Source: Penicillium oxalicum
Lineage: Eukaryota; Ascomycota; Eurotiomycetes; Eurotiales; Aspergillaceae
DNA length: 64,000 nucleotides
Assembly: GCF_001723175.1 (NCBI RefSeq)
Contig: NC_064654.1
Location: 2,666,001-2,730,000 of the forward strand
Direction: 5' to 3'
The notes below the pieces were generated by a model. It was not told where the DNA came from and made no database searches. It saw nothing but the letters and a program-made list of their open reading frames with translations. The position numbers and the translations under genes were made by a program. Shown piece after piece: positions 10,533-21,473 of the stretch (its first letter is position 1; every line of letters starts with the position of its first letter).

Positions 10533-12509
10533 TATTGCTAGAAAAGGGTTACGGTACATCTTAGTCTTCACGCTGGGCTTAAAATAGCAATAGTAGTATC
10601 TATGCATTAAGAGATCCTATCTAGATCAAGGTAACAGTGGCGACTGAGATCAGCTCCATTGGAAGAAAAATATACATATGTAGTACCACTACGTCCCCTC
10701 CCCGAAACATGATATGGGAACATCAGTTGCTATGAGTCTCCGAGGCGCCTAAGAAGATGGCAGAATTCGCTATCTAAGTTAATAAGTAGCCATCCACGTC
10801 ATGATTGAACGAGGATCTATTAGTCTAGTATTCTGATCATTCAGATTAAAGCTCTCTCTTTTGAACCACCATGATACTCCCCTTCTACTCCTCTACACCA
10901 TAGGTATGTAAATGAATCGTGAATAGGTGATTGTGCGCAGCGAGTTCCTAGCACTATAGCTCGATCATGGCAATAGTGTATACCTGTAAGTATTCTTTAG
11001 GGCTATGAGAGTGTGGTTTGGCATGAGAAAAATTGGCTTTACATGTACACAAGGGGTGTGCTTGGAAAAAAAATTACTCATCTCCGTCCGTTGTGTAGTA
11101 GGCTCTAGAAGCCATGGCTCATACCAGCCCCTCCACTTTCTGTAATGCTGTGCACCGTGCACTACAAGTGCACAGCTCCCCCCACTGGTCCGCCCGCGTG
11201 AGGCGGATGATTACCTGCAGCCAAGGCGAAAGGCCCTGGAAGATCATTTAAAAAGGGGCAAGCGAGAAGGCCGGAGTGAACCGTCATGCGGCATACACTC
11301 AGTCCTGTGGTACACTAGTCCGTATTCTCGAGCGGGCGGGGGGGCTGGCGAGTGGCCAGTGACCACCACCTATTCCTTTCAGGCCATGTAGAACAAAATC
11401 CATTCCTCGAGTCCACAACCATGATCACAGCACGGTGGACCGATAAGGGGTTCAGATTGAATCTGAAATCTGGATGGATGTACCATACGTTAGGCGCATG
11501 ACAGGGGGGACCTGAAATTGTGCCAGAGGTCAGATGTGTTTCTCTTCCGCTCCAAGAACAACCTGGAAATTGGAGATTGAAGTTGCACTGTACGTATGCT
11601 CCTCATGCATGGCCATGCAGTCCCGCATGATACCTTACCGTTCTATTTATTACTCGTATGAGGGTACCCACGCTGGTACAGAAATGCCCGTCACGGCACT
11701 GGCGCCAGCAGCCAAAATGGTACTCCGACCCAAGCACCTCTCCCCGGCGGCCGGTGTGATCCAAGGTGATATCGAGAGCTTAGCCGCCGAGGGGAGCTTA
11801 GAGCGGAGAATACGCATACAGTTCTTCCTCCATTCCCGCGAATCGCGTAATTTGGGATGTATAGCTGAGGATGGAGAGAACGGCTTGGTGTTCCAGTTTT
11901 CCTAAAATGGTGCAAGCAAGGCATCGAGCTCGTCGCAGGAACGGTTTCTGGAAGACGGATAGTCAGGGTCAGGCCTACTGTGTGCCTCGACCCTCTGAAG
12001 CGCGGTGAAACGGTCGTATTGTTGTATGGTAAACCGAAAGATGCCGCCGAGGAACAGGGCCAGAACACGAAGACCTCAGTAATACCGATTACCAAAAGAC
12101 CTTTTTGAACGGAGAGAGGGAGCTCCAGCAGTGACGGCCCGCCCTAAAGGGACAGGAACCTTTCCACCTCTGCCCCCGACCTCTCCACACGTGACATCCC
12201 CGACTCCTCTCTCGCCTTTGCCCATACCACCCTCGAGCTGAGCATCATCTGCATCGCCATCTCTGTTCTGCTTGGGCTGTCCCTGTCAGCCTTGGGCTAT
12301 TGAAGTCGCTGGTCCGCTCCGAGGAAGGTGTCAAAGAAATCAGCTCGTTCGCCTCACTTTTGATCCCAGGCGGCGTGTTGACCTTCCCAACCAGCTGCAA
12401 TTTCCGACCTCCTCAGCTCCTGAGCAAGCTCAACCACACTCAGAGTGGCTTTTGTTGAACCTGAACTCTCGCGGGCTCGATCTGAGATAATTGGTAGTGA
12501 CCTCTATCA
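10533..12509. other. intergenic and 5' leader region of the Psr-type gene
   Basis: No gene supported over 2 kb. A perfect 8-1-8 palindrome (TTCAGATT-G-AATCTGAA) sits at 11451-11467. The last 400 bp are pyrimidine-rich and look like promoter and 5' UTR of the downstream phosphatase. Confidence 0.45.
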
Positions 12510-14464
12510 ATGGTAGAAGAAAGTGTCGAGCGGGTTCCTTCTACAGTCCCTGCCCCCGAGTCCATGGGCAAAGACCCCATGACCACAGGCCCCTCCAGCA
12601 GTTTGGACCCTGGTGGTAAGATATGCGCCCGTGATATTTACTTCATAGGCTGTCTCCTTGGAAGACAGGGCCCAGAAGAGTCTTGGTTGCTAACGTCGAT
12701 TGCTGGTAACAGGTTCGGACCCGGCGTCCAACATGTCAGGTTCCAATCTCGCTGAGAGCCAGGCCTCCAATGATCGCGCTACCTCCCAGCCGACCTCATC
12801 CCCAAGCGCGCCGGCTTCGTCCGCACCAGCAGATGCTCCGCCGAAGAAGAATCGTCTGCATCTTCCGATCCCATCCCGCAGGTCTTCAAAGACTGATCAA
12901 CAGCCGACATCGGAAAAGACAGCGGAGGCGACTCAGGACGACCCTAGCCGGAGAGGATCCAGAGTTAGCATTCTGAATATTGCGAGAGAACGTAGCCGTG
13001 CCAGTAGTAGACGGTCGCGTCGCAACCAGCCAGACGCGCCCAGCGTTGACAAAAGCCCAGACACGGCCCAACCTACCTCGTCCGAATCAAACGGTCCTCC
13101 GAAGCCTTTGCAGAAGAAAGGGTCCCGACTTTTCTCGTTCCTCAGCTGCTGCTCCTCAGCTGATGTGGATGGCGATGACAACGCAGTGCCACCAAAGAAG
13201 ACATCCAAGCAGCCGGTGACTCCCAACCGACTACCCACTCCAGACAAGACTGAGGCCCATGCCGGTGACTCTAGTACCGCCGAGTCCAAGGATCCCGCCT
13301 ATTTTGGGGATGAAAAAGCCGCTGCTGCACTTGCTGCCGATCACCCTCGCGAACGGGATCCATCATCTTCAAGCCCGGTTGAGGCCCAGACCGACGCAAC
13401 TCCCAACACTATGCTTCCCACCGAAGTCCCCCACGAAAGTTCCGCCCCGCACAAGGAAAGCGCGGTGCCCGCGACTGGGCTAGTCTCGGAGTCCGAAGAT
13501 TTTGTTGCAAAAGAAGATGAGCAGAGCTCCTCAACCCAGATCGCCACATTTGCCGAAACGGCCCCAAAGACGGTTGCCGAAGAGGCCGGTGAGACTCCTT
13601 CGCAAGTTGAAGAAACGGCTCAAACAGTCACCCTTCTGCCACCTCCCCCACCTCCCCCAGTTCCTGAGGTAGCCCAGGATGGAGGACTGCGACAGCAGTG
13701 GTTGCTGCCACCTGCACTGCCCCACCTCGCAAACCGCAAATGCCTCGTGTTGGATTTGGATGAGACGCTGGTGCACAGCAGCTTCAAGGTGCGTGAAGAT
13801 TTGATGAAAGTGGCGGGCCTCCAGATGCTAACTTGGCAAACCCCCACAGGTGCTGGAGCGTGCGGACTTCACAATTCCGGTCGAGATCGAAGGACAGTAC
13901 CACAACATCTACGTGATCAAGCGGCCCGGCGTGGATCAATTCATGAAGCGCGTGGGGGAGTTGTACGAGGTGGTGGTGTTTACCGCGTCGGTTTCCAAGG
14001 TGAGTTAATATCACATCTTTTGTGACAGCCACATCAACGACCAACGACTGACTCCTTCTAACCCCCTCCTTTCAGTACGGTGACCCGTTGCTCGATCAGT
14101 TGGATATCCACAATGTGATCCACCACCGTCTTTTCCGGGAGAGTTGCTACAATCACCAGGGAAATTATGTCAAGGTCAGTGCCATTCCAGGCCGTCGTTG
14201 TTCCCTTTTTGAGGGATCGAGGAGCCACCATGTACTTACTATGTGGAACAGGACCTTTCCCAGGTTGGCCGTGACTTGCGAGAGACGATCATCATCGACA
14301 ACTCACCCACCTCGTACATCTTCCATCCCCAACACGCCATCCCCATCAGCAGCTGGTTTTCTGACGCGCACGATAATGAACTGCTGGACTTGATCCCAGT
14401 TCTCGAGGATCTGGCCAAGGCCGAAGTTCAAGACGTCAGCATGGTACTGGACATTACCCTTTAA
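12510..14464 (+). CDS. Psr1/2-type stress-response phosphatase (FCP1-like/NIF domain)
   Basis: Exons 12510..12615, 12713..13788, 13850..13999, 14076..14174 and 14252..14464, giving 547 aa with all phases consistent. Residues 1-370 are low-complexity (Ser, Pro, Ala, Glu). The C-terminal HAD/FCP1-like domain starts with the catalytic DLDET (D383 and D385) in [16 protein letters not shown]. It continues through [29 protein letters not shown], the Arg in HHRLFRESC, and [12 protein letters not shown]. This order is typical of Psr1/Psr2/Nem1-type protein phosphatases. Yeast Psr1/2 are plasma-membrane anchored through an N-terminal CCSS; here a LSCCSS occurs internally at about residues 179-184. Start at 12510 feeds a short first exon; a start in exon 2 (Met at 12733) is possible. 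Role in stress signalling is inferred. Confidence 0.9.
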
Positions 14465-15789
14465 GGCCCACCTTTGGACCAGATCTTTCTTATGCCCGAG
14501 ATTCCCCCATCAAGCGAGTCCTTCTTTTACCTGTCCTGAGTTTCCTTTCCTTTTGTCCCAAGAAAAAGCACCGTTTCCACCTGCAGTATCGGGCCCACCC
14601 AGACACAGTACGCAACAACGGTCTCGATTGCAAGCATTTCTCATGAATGGCGGTTTGGCCTCTCGATCCGGCTCTCCTCTCCCTCTCCCTTGTTTTGTTT
14701 CTTTATCTCTTTCGATTTCGATCTTCTGACCCCAGGCAATTACATGGACTCGGAACTGGGTTCCCGGTGTCATGATTTTCATGATGCTGCTGCATCTGTC
14801 GCTCGCCCTGTGGCCTCATCAGCATAGGACTGTCCGCTCAGTCGGTCCGGCCATTTTCCTTTCTTCATCCTTGTCCCTTGGAGACATTCTTAGTTTTTCT
14901 TCCTCTGCTCGAACCGGCATTCTTCCTCAGTTCTTGAGCCATATTTCATAGCCCGCCGCTTCACCTGGCTCCGGGCCTCTCTTTGCTCCCAATTTTTCCC
15001 TCCATATTGCCCCTTTCTGCTTATTCGATTCCCCGCCACGCCATCATCTGATTCTTTTCCTAGCTTGCCCTGACAATGTGTTTCCATCAAGTCCCGCATT
15101 TTTTATTTCATATGTTACGCAGGCGTCTAGTATTGCTTATGCGCCCCCCTCCCTCGCCCACGGTGCCCCTCGCCCCCCCCCCCCCCCCCCCCCCTGTATT
15201 TCTTACTTGCTCAGTCTGTGTCATTCATGGTGACCTTTGTTCTGCCTTGAGTAGGGCAACTAATATTGAGGTACTTCCTTGCACTGTTCCGAAAGTGGTG
15301 GTCGTTGAGAGCTGCAACGTGGGTTCTTGTGCTCTATGCATTTCAAGCTGTACATAATCCGAGGAAACAATCAAGTCCGAGTAACTGAATAGCAGCTGTG
15401 TGAGAAAAGCGTACAGTTAGCCGCGAACTTGATGGGCAGACCGCGGCCTGGGCTGGTGTGGTCTGATTTGCCCCGATTTGAGTGCGGAGAACCGCAATCA
15501 GAAGTGGCCCGCACGCGGACTTGAGCAGGACAAGACGACGAACCTTTCTCTTCCACACATCTGCCCATCTTCCAAGTTTTTCTCTCTTTTGAATCAGTCG
15601 CATTCACGAAACCTTGATTACATTTTTGGACTCCAGTGGAAGGCTTCGAATAAAGAACCCGGAAAGCCCAATCCGCCTCTTGCATCCCGGCTCCGCAGCC
15701 ATCGTGCAGCGTCGTCCCCGCAGTCGCAGCACGTCAATTTTCCCCCGCCGTCACCAAAAACCGTGCCGTCTTCCCTCACCAACCCCACC
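14465..15789. other. intergenic between Psr-type gene and sds22
   Basis: 3' UTR of the phosphatase and promoter/5' leader of sds22. It is strongly pyrimidine-rich, with a 22-base C run at 15173-15194. No coding or RNA gene recognised. Confidence 0.5.
15173..15194. repeat. poly-C homopolymer (22 nt)
   Basis: Uninterrupted run of 22 C about 600 bp before the sds22 start. Confidence 0.9.
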
Positions 15790-17395
15790 ATGAAAAACAA
15801 AGAAGGCTGGGACGGAAAGCTGAGAATGGAGCCTAAAGCTGTGATCACAAACCCAGAGGCCCTCGAGGACTCAGATTACTCTGATCCTGAGGCGCCGCCA
15901 GTGGAGGAAATTGATGCAGATGAAGGTAAGGGTTGAACGGAAGCATATGCGCTGCAATCCTTTGCAACGTGAATTCCGCAGCTGACGAGCGTCAGACTTG
16001 CTTGCCGAGGAGGACGTGAACGTCGAGGTTTGTGAATATCTCTTTGCTTCGGAACTCCAAGACGTTGATGCTGATCAAGGTGTGATATGTGAAAAGGATA
16101 TCGATCTAGTCCACTGCCGCGTCTCGTCTCTCGCTGCGCTGCGCTTGGAGCGCTTCACAAAACTTCAGGTACGACTTTGCTTCCCTTGATCAAAGGAGAC
16201 GATATCGTGGCTCTGCAGGGAAAATGGTTACGCAGTGTCGTCAGTTGGCGATCTAGCCTCGGATATGTGGCGGGTCGTGAAAGCTGCATCTTCAAAGTAC
16301 ATGACAAGCTGACATCGCAAATACTCCAGAGACTATGCCTTCGACAAAACCAAATTACCCGCATTGACTTCCCCTCCAATATCGCCGAAACTCTGACAGA
16401 GCTCGATCTTTACGACAATCTTATCTCGCATCTGAAAGGACTAGATGAATTCCAGAATCTGACGAGTCTCGATCTCAGTTTCAACAAGATCAAGCATATC
16501 AAGAATGTGGATCACTTGAAGAAGCTGACCGACATCTATTTCGTCCAAAATAAGATCTCTCGGATTGAAGGTCTCGAGGGTCTTGACAAACTGGTGAATT
16601 TGGAGCTGGGCGCGAATCGCATCCGTGTACGAAGGCACCCCGAGAAAAAGAATCACACGTTTTAGAAGAGTCGAGAATTGACGCAGGACTTTGAATCACA
16701 GGAAATTGAGAATCTCGACTCGCTGGCGTCCCTCGAGCAACTTTGGCTTGGAAAGAACAAAATCACCGAGATGAAGGTATGAAGGTCGCTGGAGCCGTAT
16801 GAGCTTGAAAGGCCTCGAGATCATGCTAAAAAAAACCTGCTTTCTTCCTCCAAACAGAACTTGGACGCTCTTTCCAACTTGCGCATTATCTCCATCCAGT
16901 CAAATCGCCTCACGAACATCACCGGCCTCTCTGCCCTTCCCAAACTGGAAGAACTCTACCTTTCCCACAACGCGATCACAGACCTCTCCGGCCTTGAATC
17001 CACGACGACTCTTCGAGTCCTTGATTTCTCCAACAACCAAGTCTCTCATCTTGAACACCTCGGCACATTGAAGAACCTCGAGGAACTCTGGGCGTCCAAC
17101 AACCAGCTCGCTAGCTTCGACGAGGTCGAGCGGGAGTTGAAGGACAAGGAGAATCTCGAAACGGTGTATTTCGAGGGCAATCCTCTTCAGACCAACGCCC
17201 CAGCCCTCTACCGAAACAAAGTGCGGTTGGCGTTGCCCCAGATCAAACAGATTGATGCGAGTAAGTTATATGCGGACCCCCCCTCCCCCAACTTTGGGAT
17301 CTTGTGGTTTTTGTCATTTTTGAAAACGAACCTGTGGCATCCGTGGCCGACTGACTAAATCTCTTTTTCTCACCACAGCTTATGTGCGAGTTTGA
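15790..17395 (+). CDS. sds22: protein phosphatase 1 regulatory subunit Sds22
   Basis: Exons 15790..15925, 15996..16027, 16097..16168, 16330..16626, 16702..16776, 16858..17260 and 17379..17395, giving 343 aa. About eleven leucine-rich repeats of the SDS22 type run from about residue 80 to the C-terminal cap (for example LTELDLYDNLISHLKGLDEF, LEQLWLGKNKITEM). The cap EGNPLQ..APALYRNKVRLALPQIKQIDATYVRV matches the family end. Sds22 binds and stabilises the PP1 catalytic subunit in the nucleus and cytosol and is needed for mitotic exit. The second intron (16028-16096) is 69 bp and open in frame, so a 366-aa form is possible. Splicing it gives the family-like acidic stretch joined to DIDLVHCRV. 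The last exon holds only five codons and the stop. Confidence 0.93.
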
Positions 17396-18045
17396 AATAC
17401 CCTGCGGCGTTGACCTAGTTTGACGAATGAAACTTCATCCTTCCTGCTCTTGGGCAGCCTTGCTACGACAGATAGGTAACCAGTCTCAACATGGATGATT
17501 GAGTGGGTCATGAGAAATGAGACAAAGTCGTTCAGCGCAGAATGCGAGATATCTTTGGGGAATATTTGTTCCTGTCGCTCTGTCCAGTACACGTACATTG
17601 CATACACGCAAAAAAAGCCTCTGCCCAGCTTCTCAGCCCTATGATAAGAATAGGCCCATAGCGTTACTGTCATAATGCTGTAGGCGGGCGAGGTAATACT
17701 CGTACATATCTACTGCATTTGCTGGCCATGATGGCTGGCCGGAGACGTATCAACCCGACTTGGGCGATGATTTTGGCAGTCCATGATTCTTAAGTCCTCC
17801 TCGGGGACAAGACCAATCGCCAACGACAAAAAAGACCCGTCCCAGTCCTTCTCTTTGCCTCGATACCTCTGTAAGCCTAGTCCGGTCTGATAGACCCGCC
17901 CTCAAACAGACACCGACGAGAGCCCACCGGCGTCGACGAAATTCAGCGCAGAGTCGCCCGCGACTCTCACACGCCCAGCACACACACGTTCCACGACCGA
18001 TCATCAACTTTCACCACCCGACAATTTTCTCCCGAGTACTTCTTT
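17396..18045. other. convergent intergenic region
   Basis: Between the stops of sds22 (+) and the RRM-like gene (-). No gene supported. Confidence 0.5.
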
Positions 18046-19027
18046 TCAACCGCGATCCGAAACGCCCGGCTTCTCTCCTGCCTTTTCCCCGTCCACAGCA
18101 ACCCCAGCGACAGAGCCAGTGGAAGAAGTCCCATCTGCACTGCACTCCCTGATCTGCGATCTTTCCTTCGCTTGCCGGTCCGCCGCCCCCTTCTTCCACA
18201 ATCGCACTAGACTATCTGCGCCCAAACGCTGCGCATGCACGCGCGTTCCGTACCGCTGCGTCGCAAAGGTCGGGCTCTTTGTGCGCTGCAGGACATCGGC
18301 AAGTTCCGCCAGCGGGGTGGCTGTCTCTTCGCCACGCATGTCCTGGTAGATTGGGCTGTGCTTGTCTGTGGAGAATGTGCTGTAGAATGGATTGCGGCGG
18401 GTTGCGCGCTCGTAGTTGTGGCGGGATGGTTCGATAGTGCATGTTATTGAGAGAGGATTGGCAGTCGGAGTCGAGGACGAGGATAAGGATGAGGATGTGG
18501 GAGGATGTGATTCATGTTTGGACGAGGGGGGTTGATCGGAGGTCTCTGGGGGTAAGAGCGTGGTGGATGAGGTCGCGTAGGGATTTCGTGTCAAAGTTTT
18601 TGCTGATGATGAAGGGAGTAGTGGTGTCGCAGGCAGATCGATAGTTAATGGGGATGCGGCGATGGCGCGCTCGGCCGCCTCGTTCGAGTCGAAGATGGCG
18701 AGCAAAGGCCGTTCTCGCTCGGTGTTGTTGAAGATGTCATACTGTTGGAAAAAGAATCGGTCAATATATACACGTTTTCCTTGTTCTCCCCTTCCTTTCT
18801 TTTTCTAACTCCATTTTTTTTCTTGTCATCGGATCGATTTCAGATGCAACGACACAGGGGAGGGTCGCGCCAACCTTCAGGTTCCGAAAGCTGATGATCT
18901 CGCCGTAGCGCTGGAGAGCGGCGAAGATCTGTTTGCTCTCCGCCAGATTCCTCGGTGATGGATTTGCGCGAATGTGGACTTGCGCAGGCAGTCTTTTCAA
19001 GACATGCAGGGCTGGTTTCGAGGTCAT
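18046..19027 (-). CDS. conserved fungal protein with RRM-like N-terminus, function unknown
   Basis: Complement of exons 19027..18875 and 18741..18046, 282 aa, phase 0 at the junction. Residues about 15-95 read like an RRM fold: a first strand VHIRANP, a helix SPRNLAESKQIFAALQRYGEI, a strand ISFRNLKYDIF, then PLLAIFDSNEAAERAIAASPL. RNP consensus aromatics are weak. The rest is Ser/Pro/Thr-rich and probably disordered, ending in a basic segment. The donor after RNLK is GTTGGC, which is poor but is the only phase-correct one. An in-frame ATG at 19081 would add 18 residues. I do not recognise a characterised orthologue. Confidence 0.65.
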
Positions 19028-19462
19028 TTGCAGAGTGTGGTAACAATTGCATTGGACGAGATAGTGAGGTGGAAGAGTCAATTAGGCTGGTAACAAAAAG
19101 AAAAGAAGGCGAGGTCGCGGAGGTGCGGACTGCGGACTGCGGAGAAATTCTGAGGGATCTCTTGGCGGGAAGCTCCGGTGGTCTGGCATCCCCTCACGCT
19201 TACGGGATGCTCTCTCAGTGATGGTCCTGCGAGAGCAAGTCCAGCACAAATAAAAAAAAACTAGGCAGAAAAAAAAGGTTTACAGGGGAGGTGTGGTGTA
19301 TTCAATCAATCCAGTTGATCTATATTTTCATTCATCTCGTAAGACACACGAGTTGCCCGAAGTTCATCAAGTCGGGTCTCCTCTGGGTATGTACATATGT
19401 GTCCAATGGCATTGCATTCTTAAACCATCGATTTTTGCAACCACGCATCTTTGGGTATTTAC
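19028..19462. other. intergenic, promoter of the RRM-like gene and 3' end of xylose reductase
   Basis: Both flanking genes are on the minus strand. A-rich runs (19251-19280) are compatible with 3' or 5' UTR sequence. No gene supported. Confidence 0.45.
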
Positions 19463-20621
19463 TTAGAAGATGGTAACATCGAGGCCGTACTGATGGAGAT
19501 GTTAGCGTGCTTGTCTTTTTTTTTTTGCCCCCTGCTTTTGCAGAAGTGATAAAAGGGGGATGAGGATGGTTCAAACTTACGTTCTGGGGGTCGTTGAAGC
19601 GCAGGTTCTGGTTCAGAGCGCTGATGGACTCGAGCTCGCTCTGGTCCAGGTCAAAGTCGGTGACCTGGAGGTTCTGAGCCAAACGGGTAGGGTCGTTGCT
19701 CTTGGGGATGACAGCGATGTTACGCTGAGTGGCCCAGCGCAGGAGGACCTGAGCGGGAGAACGGTTGTGCTTGGAGGCAATGCTGGTGATGGCGGAGTGC
19801 TCGAACAACTTGGGGGTGTCCTTGGCGTTCTGCATCTCCAGCTCGATGAAGCTGAGAGGACCGAAGGAGGAGTAGGCAGTGACGGCGATGCCCTCCTTCT
19901 GGGCGTAGTTGACCAGGGACTTCTGGGTGAGGTAAGGGTGGTGCTCGATCTGGAGAGTGGCGGGGCGGATGCGAGCGTAGCGGAGGAGGTCCATCAGCAG
20001 CTGAGGGCTGAAGTTGCTCACACCGATGCTGCGGGCGAGCTTCTTCTCGACGAGGGACTCCATGGCGGTCCAGGTCTCCTGAATGGTGGCGTTGGACAGC
20101 TTGACCTTGTCCTGGGCGTTGGTCCAGCCGGGAGGGTAGCGGACCTCGGGAGCCACATACTCGAGGGCGACGGGGAAGTGGACAATGTACAGGTCGAAGT
20201 AGTCAATGCCCAGGTCCTTGAGCTGCTTGCGGGCAATGGGCTCGACCTGCTCCTTGTCGTGGAAGCTGTTCCACAGCTTGGAGACGAGGAAAAGGTCCTC
20301 ACGCTTGACGAGACCGTCCTTGATGGCGCGAGCGACACCCTGGCCGACCTCAACCTCGTTGCCGTAGTCTATATGAATGTTGTGTCGTCAGCATCCTGGA
20401 GTCTTGGAGATTTCCGCCCGTCGAGTGTCCAATGAACCATCGCGCGCACAAAGGATTATGAGTCTTCTTCACGTACCGCAGGCACCGTCGAAGAGGCGGT
20501 AACCGGCCTTGATGGCGTTGTAAACCTGGTCAGCGCAAGTGTCGTTGTTGACCTTCCAGAGACCAAAGCCCACAAGGGGCATCTCGAAGCCGGAGTTCAG
20601 CTTAATGGTAGGAGTAGACAT
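19463..20621 (-). CDS. xyrA: NAD(P)H-dependent D-xylose reductase (aldo-keto reductase)
   Basis: Complement of exons 20621..20477, 20368..19581 and 19489..19463, 319 aa, the standard xylose reductase length. The AKR catalytic tetrad is visible: D45 and Y50 ([15 protein letters not shown]), K79 (VSKLWNSF) and H112 (LYIVHFPV). The cofactor loop IPKSNDPTR binds the NADP 2'-phosphate. The protein closely follows Aspergillus XyrA throughout, including [25 protein letters not shown]. It reduces D-xylose to xylitol, and L-arabinose to L-arabitol, in the cytosolic pentose pathway. The terminal exon codes only YGLDVTIF plus stop, after a 91-bp intron with a poly-T tract. Three GGCTAAA boxes upstream suggest XlnR control. 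Very confident. Confidence 0.96.
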
Positions 20622-20951
20622 CTTGGAGGATGTGATGTGTGTATGTGGAAGGAATTGAGAGAGAAGAGTAGTGGGAGGAGAGAGTAGAAATGAAAAGAGT
20701 GGAAGAACGACACGAGCGAGCGCAATTGAATTTAAAAGACGCCCATGACGCCAATTCCCCCCTCTCACTCTTCCAAAAAATGAATAAAAAATTAAATAAA
20801 AATCATGATAATGATCATCTCAATCCCAACAGTAAGAATGGCACAAACCAACACTGGAACTCTGTTTTTTTTTTGCCCCTCACCCTCATGTTTTAATGCA
20901 TGTAATCGTCCGAATTGGGCCGTCGAAGGTCTCCAAACGGTGTCACGGACA

Positions 20952-20958
20952 GGCTAAA
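20952..20958 (+). promoter_or_regulatory. GGCTAAA box, candidate XlnR site
   Basis: GGCTAAA on the plus strand, 331 bp upstream of the xylose reductase start. The heptamer matches the XlnR/Xyr1 consensus GGCTAR known from Aspergillus and Trichoderma. Confidence 0.5.
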
Positions 20959-21121
20959 GTCCGAGCTCATCTCCCCCGCGAGCCCCTCCATTTTGCCCCT
21001 CACCACTCACCATTCTTCACATCAACTCTCCTGTCTGAATCTCATGCTGCAGCTGTCGTTCACTTGTCCTTGAAAACATCAATCAAATTGATCATGATTG
21101 TGATGATGAATGGCTCTACGG

Positions 21122-21151
21122 ATCATCATCATCATCATCATCATCATCATC
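21122..21151 (+). repeat. (ATC)10 microsatellite
   Basis: Ten perfect ATC units in the xylose reductase upstream region. Confidence 0.95.
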
Positions 21152-21349
21152 TTCAATCTCTCCCCTGTGACAACTTACCTTTGCCCATCAGCTGTGCCTG
21201 CCTCTCATCCTCCCTCCTACTCCACTCCAGTTGCTGGTCAGTTCTCCACTAATCCCAATTCTAAGAGTCCAGTTCCAGTCCATTCCCAGTCCGGGGACTT
21301 TGCCAGAGTGTGACCCCGTACATTTCTTCTCCACCAGGCCCGGCGCCTC

Positions 21350-21372
21350 GGCTAAAATTGACTGCGGCTAAA
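21350..21372 (+). promoter_or_regulatory. paired GGCTAAA boxes, candidate XlnR sites
   Basis: Two direct GGCTAAA copies at 21350-21356 and 21366-21372, 16 bp apart start to start, about 730-750 bp upstream of the xylose reductase start. Confidence 0.55.
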
Positions 21373-21431
21373 CTGAAAACTCGCTTTTAACCCCCAGACA
21401 GCCAGACAATAGTGGTATTTTTCAGTGTTCG

Positions 21432-21473
21432 CTGGTTCAAACCAGTGGGTGTGCTCCTGCGGCCTGGCCGCAG
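21432..21473. repeat. two adjacent inverted repeats
   Basis: CTGGTT-CA-AACCAG at 21432-21445 and a perfect 8-1-8 palindrome CTGCGGCC-T-GGCCGCAG at 21457-21473, 11 bp apart, in non-coding DNA. Confidence 0.8.

Noticed and set aside
19560..20435. 291-codon plus-strand ORF
   Set aside because: It is antisense to the xylose reductase second exon. Its Leu/Val/Gly-rich composition is the mirror of the real codon bias, and there is no domain.
21430..21446. GGTTCAAACC resembling a tRNA B box
   Set aside because: No A box or acceptor stem at the right distance; it is part of a palindrome.
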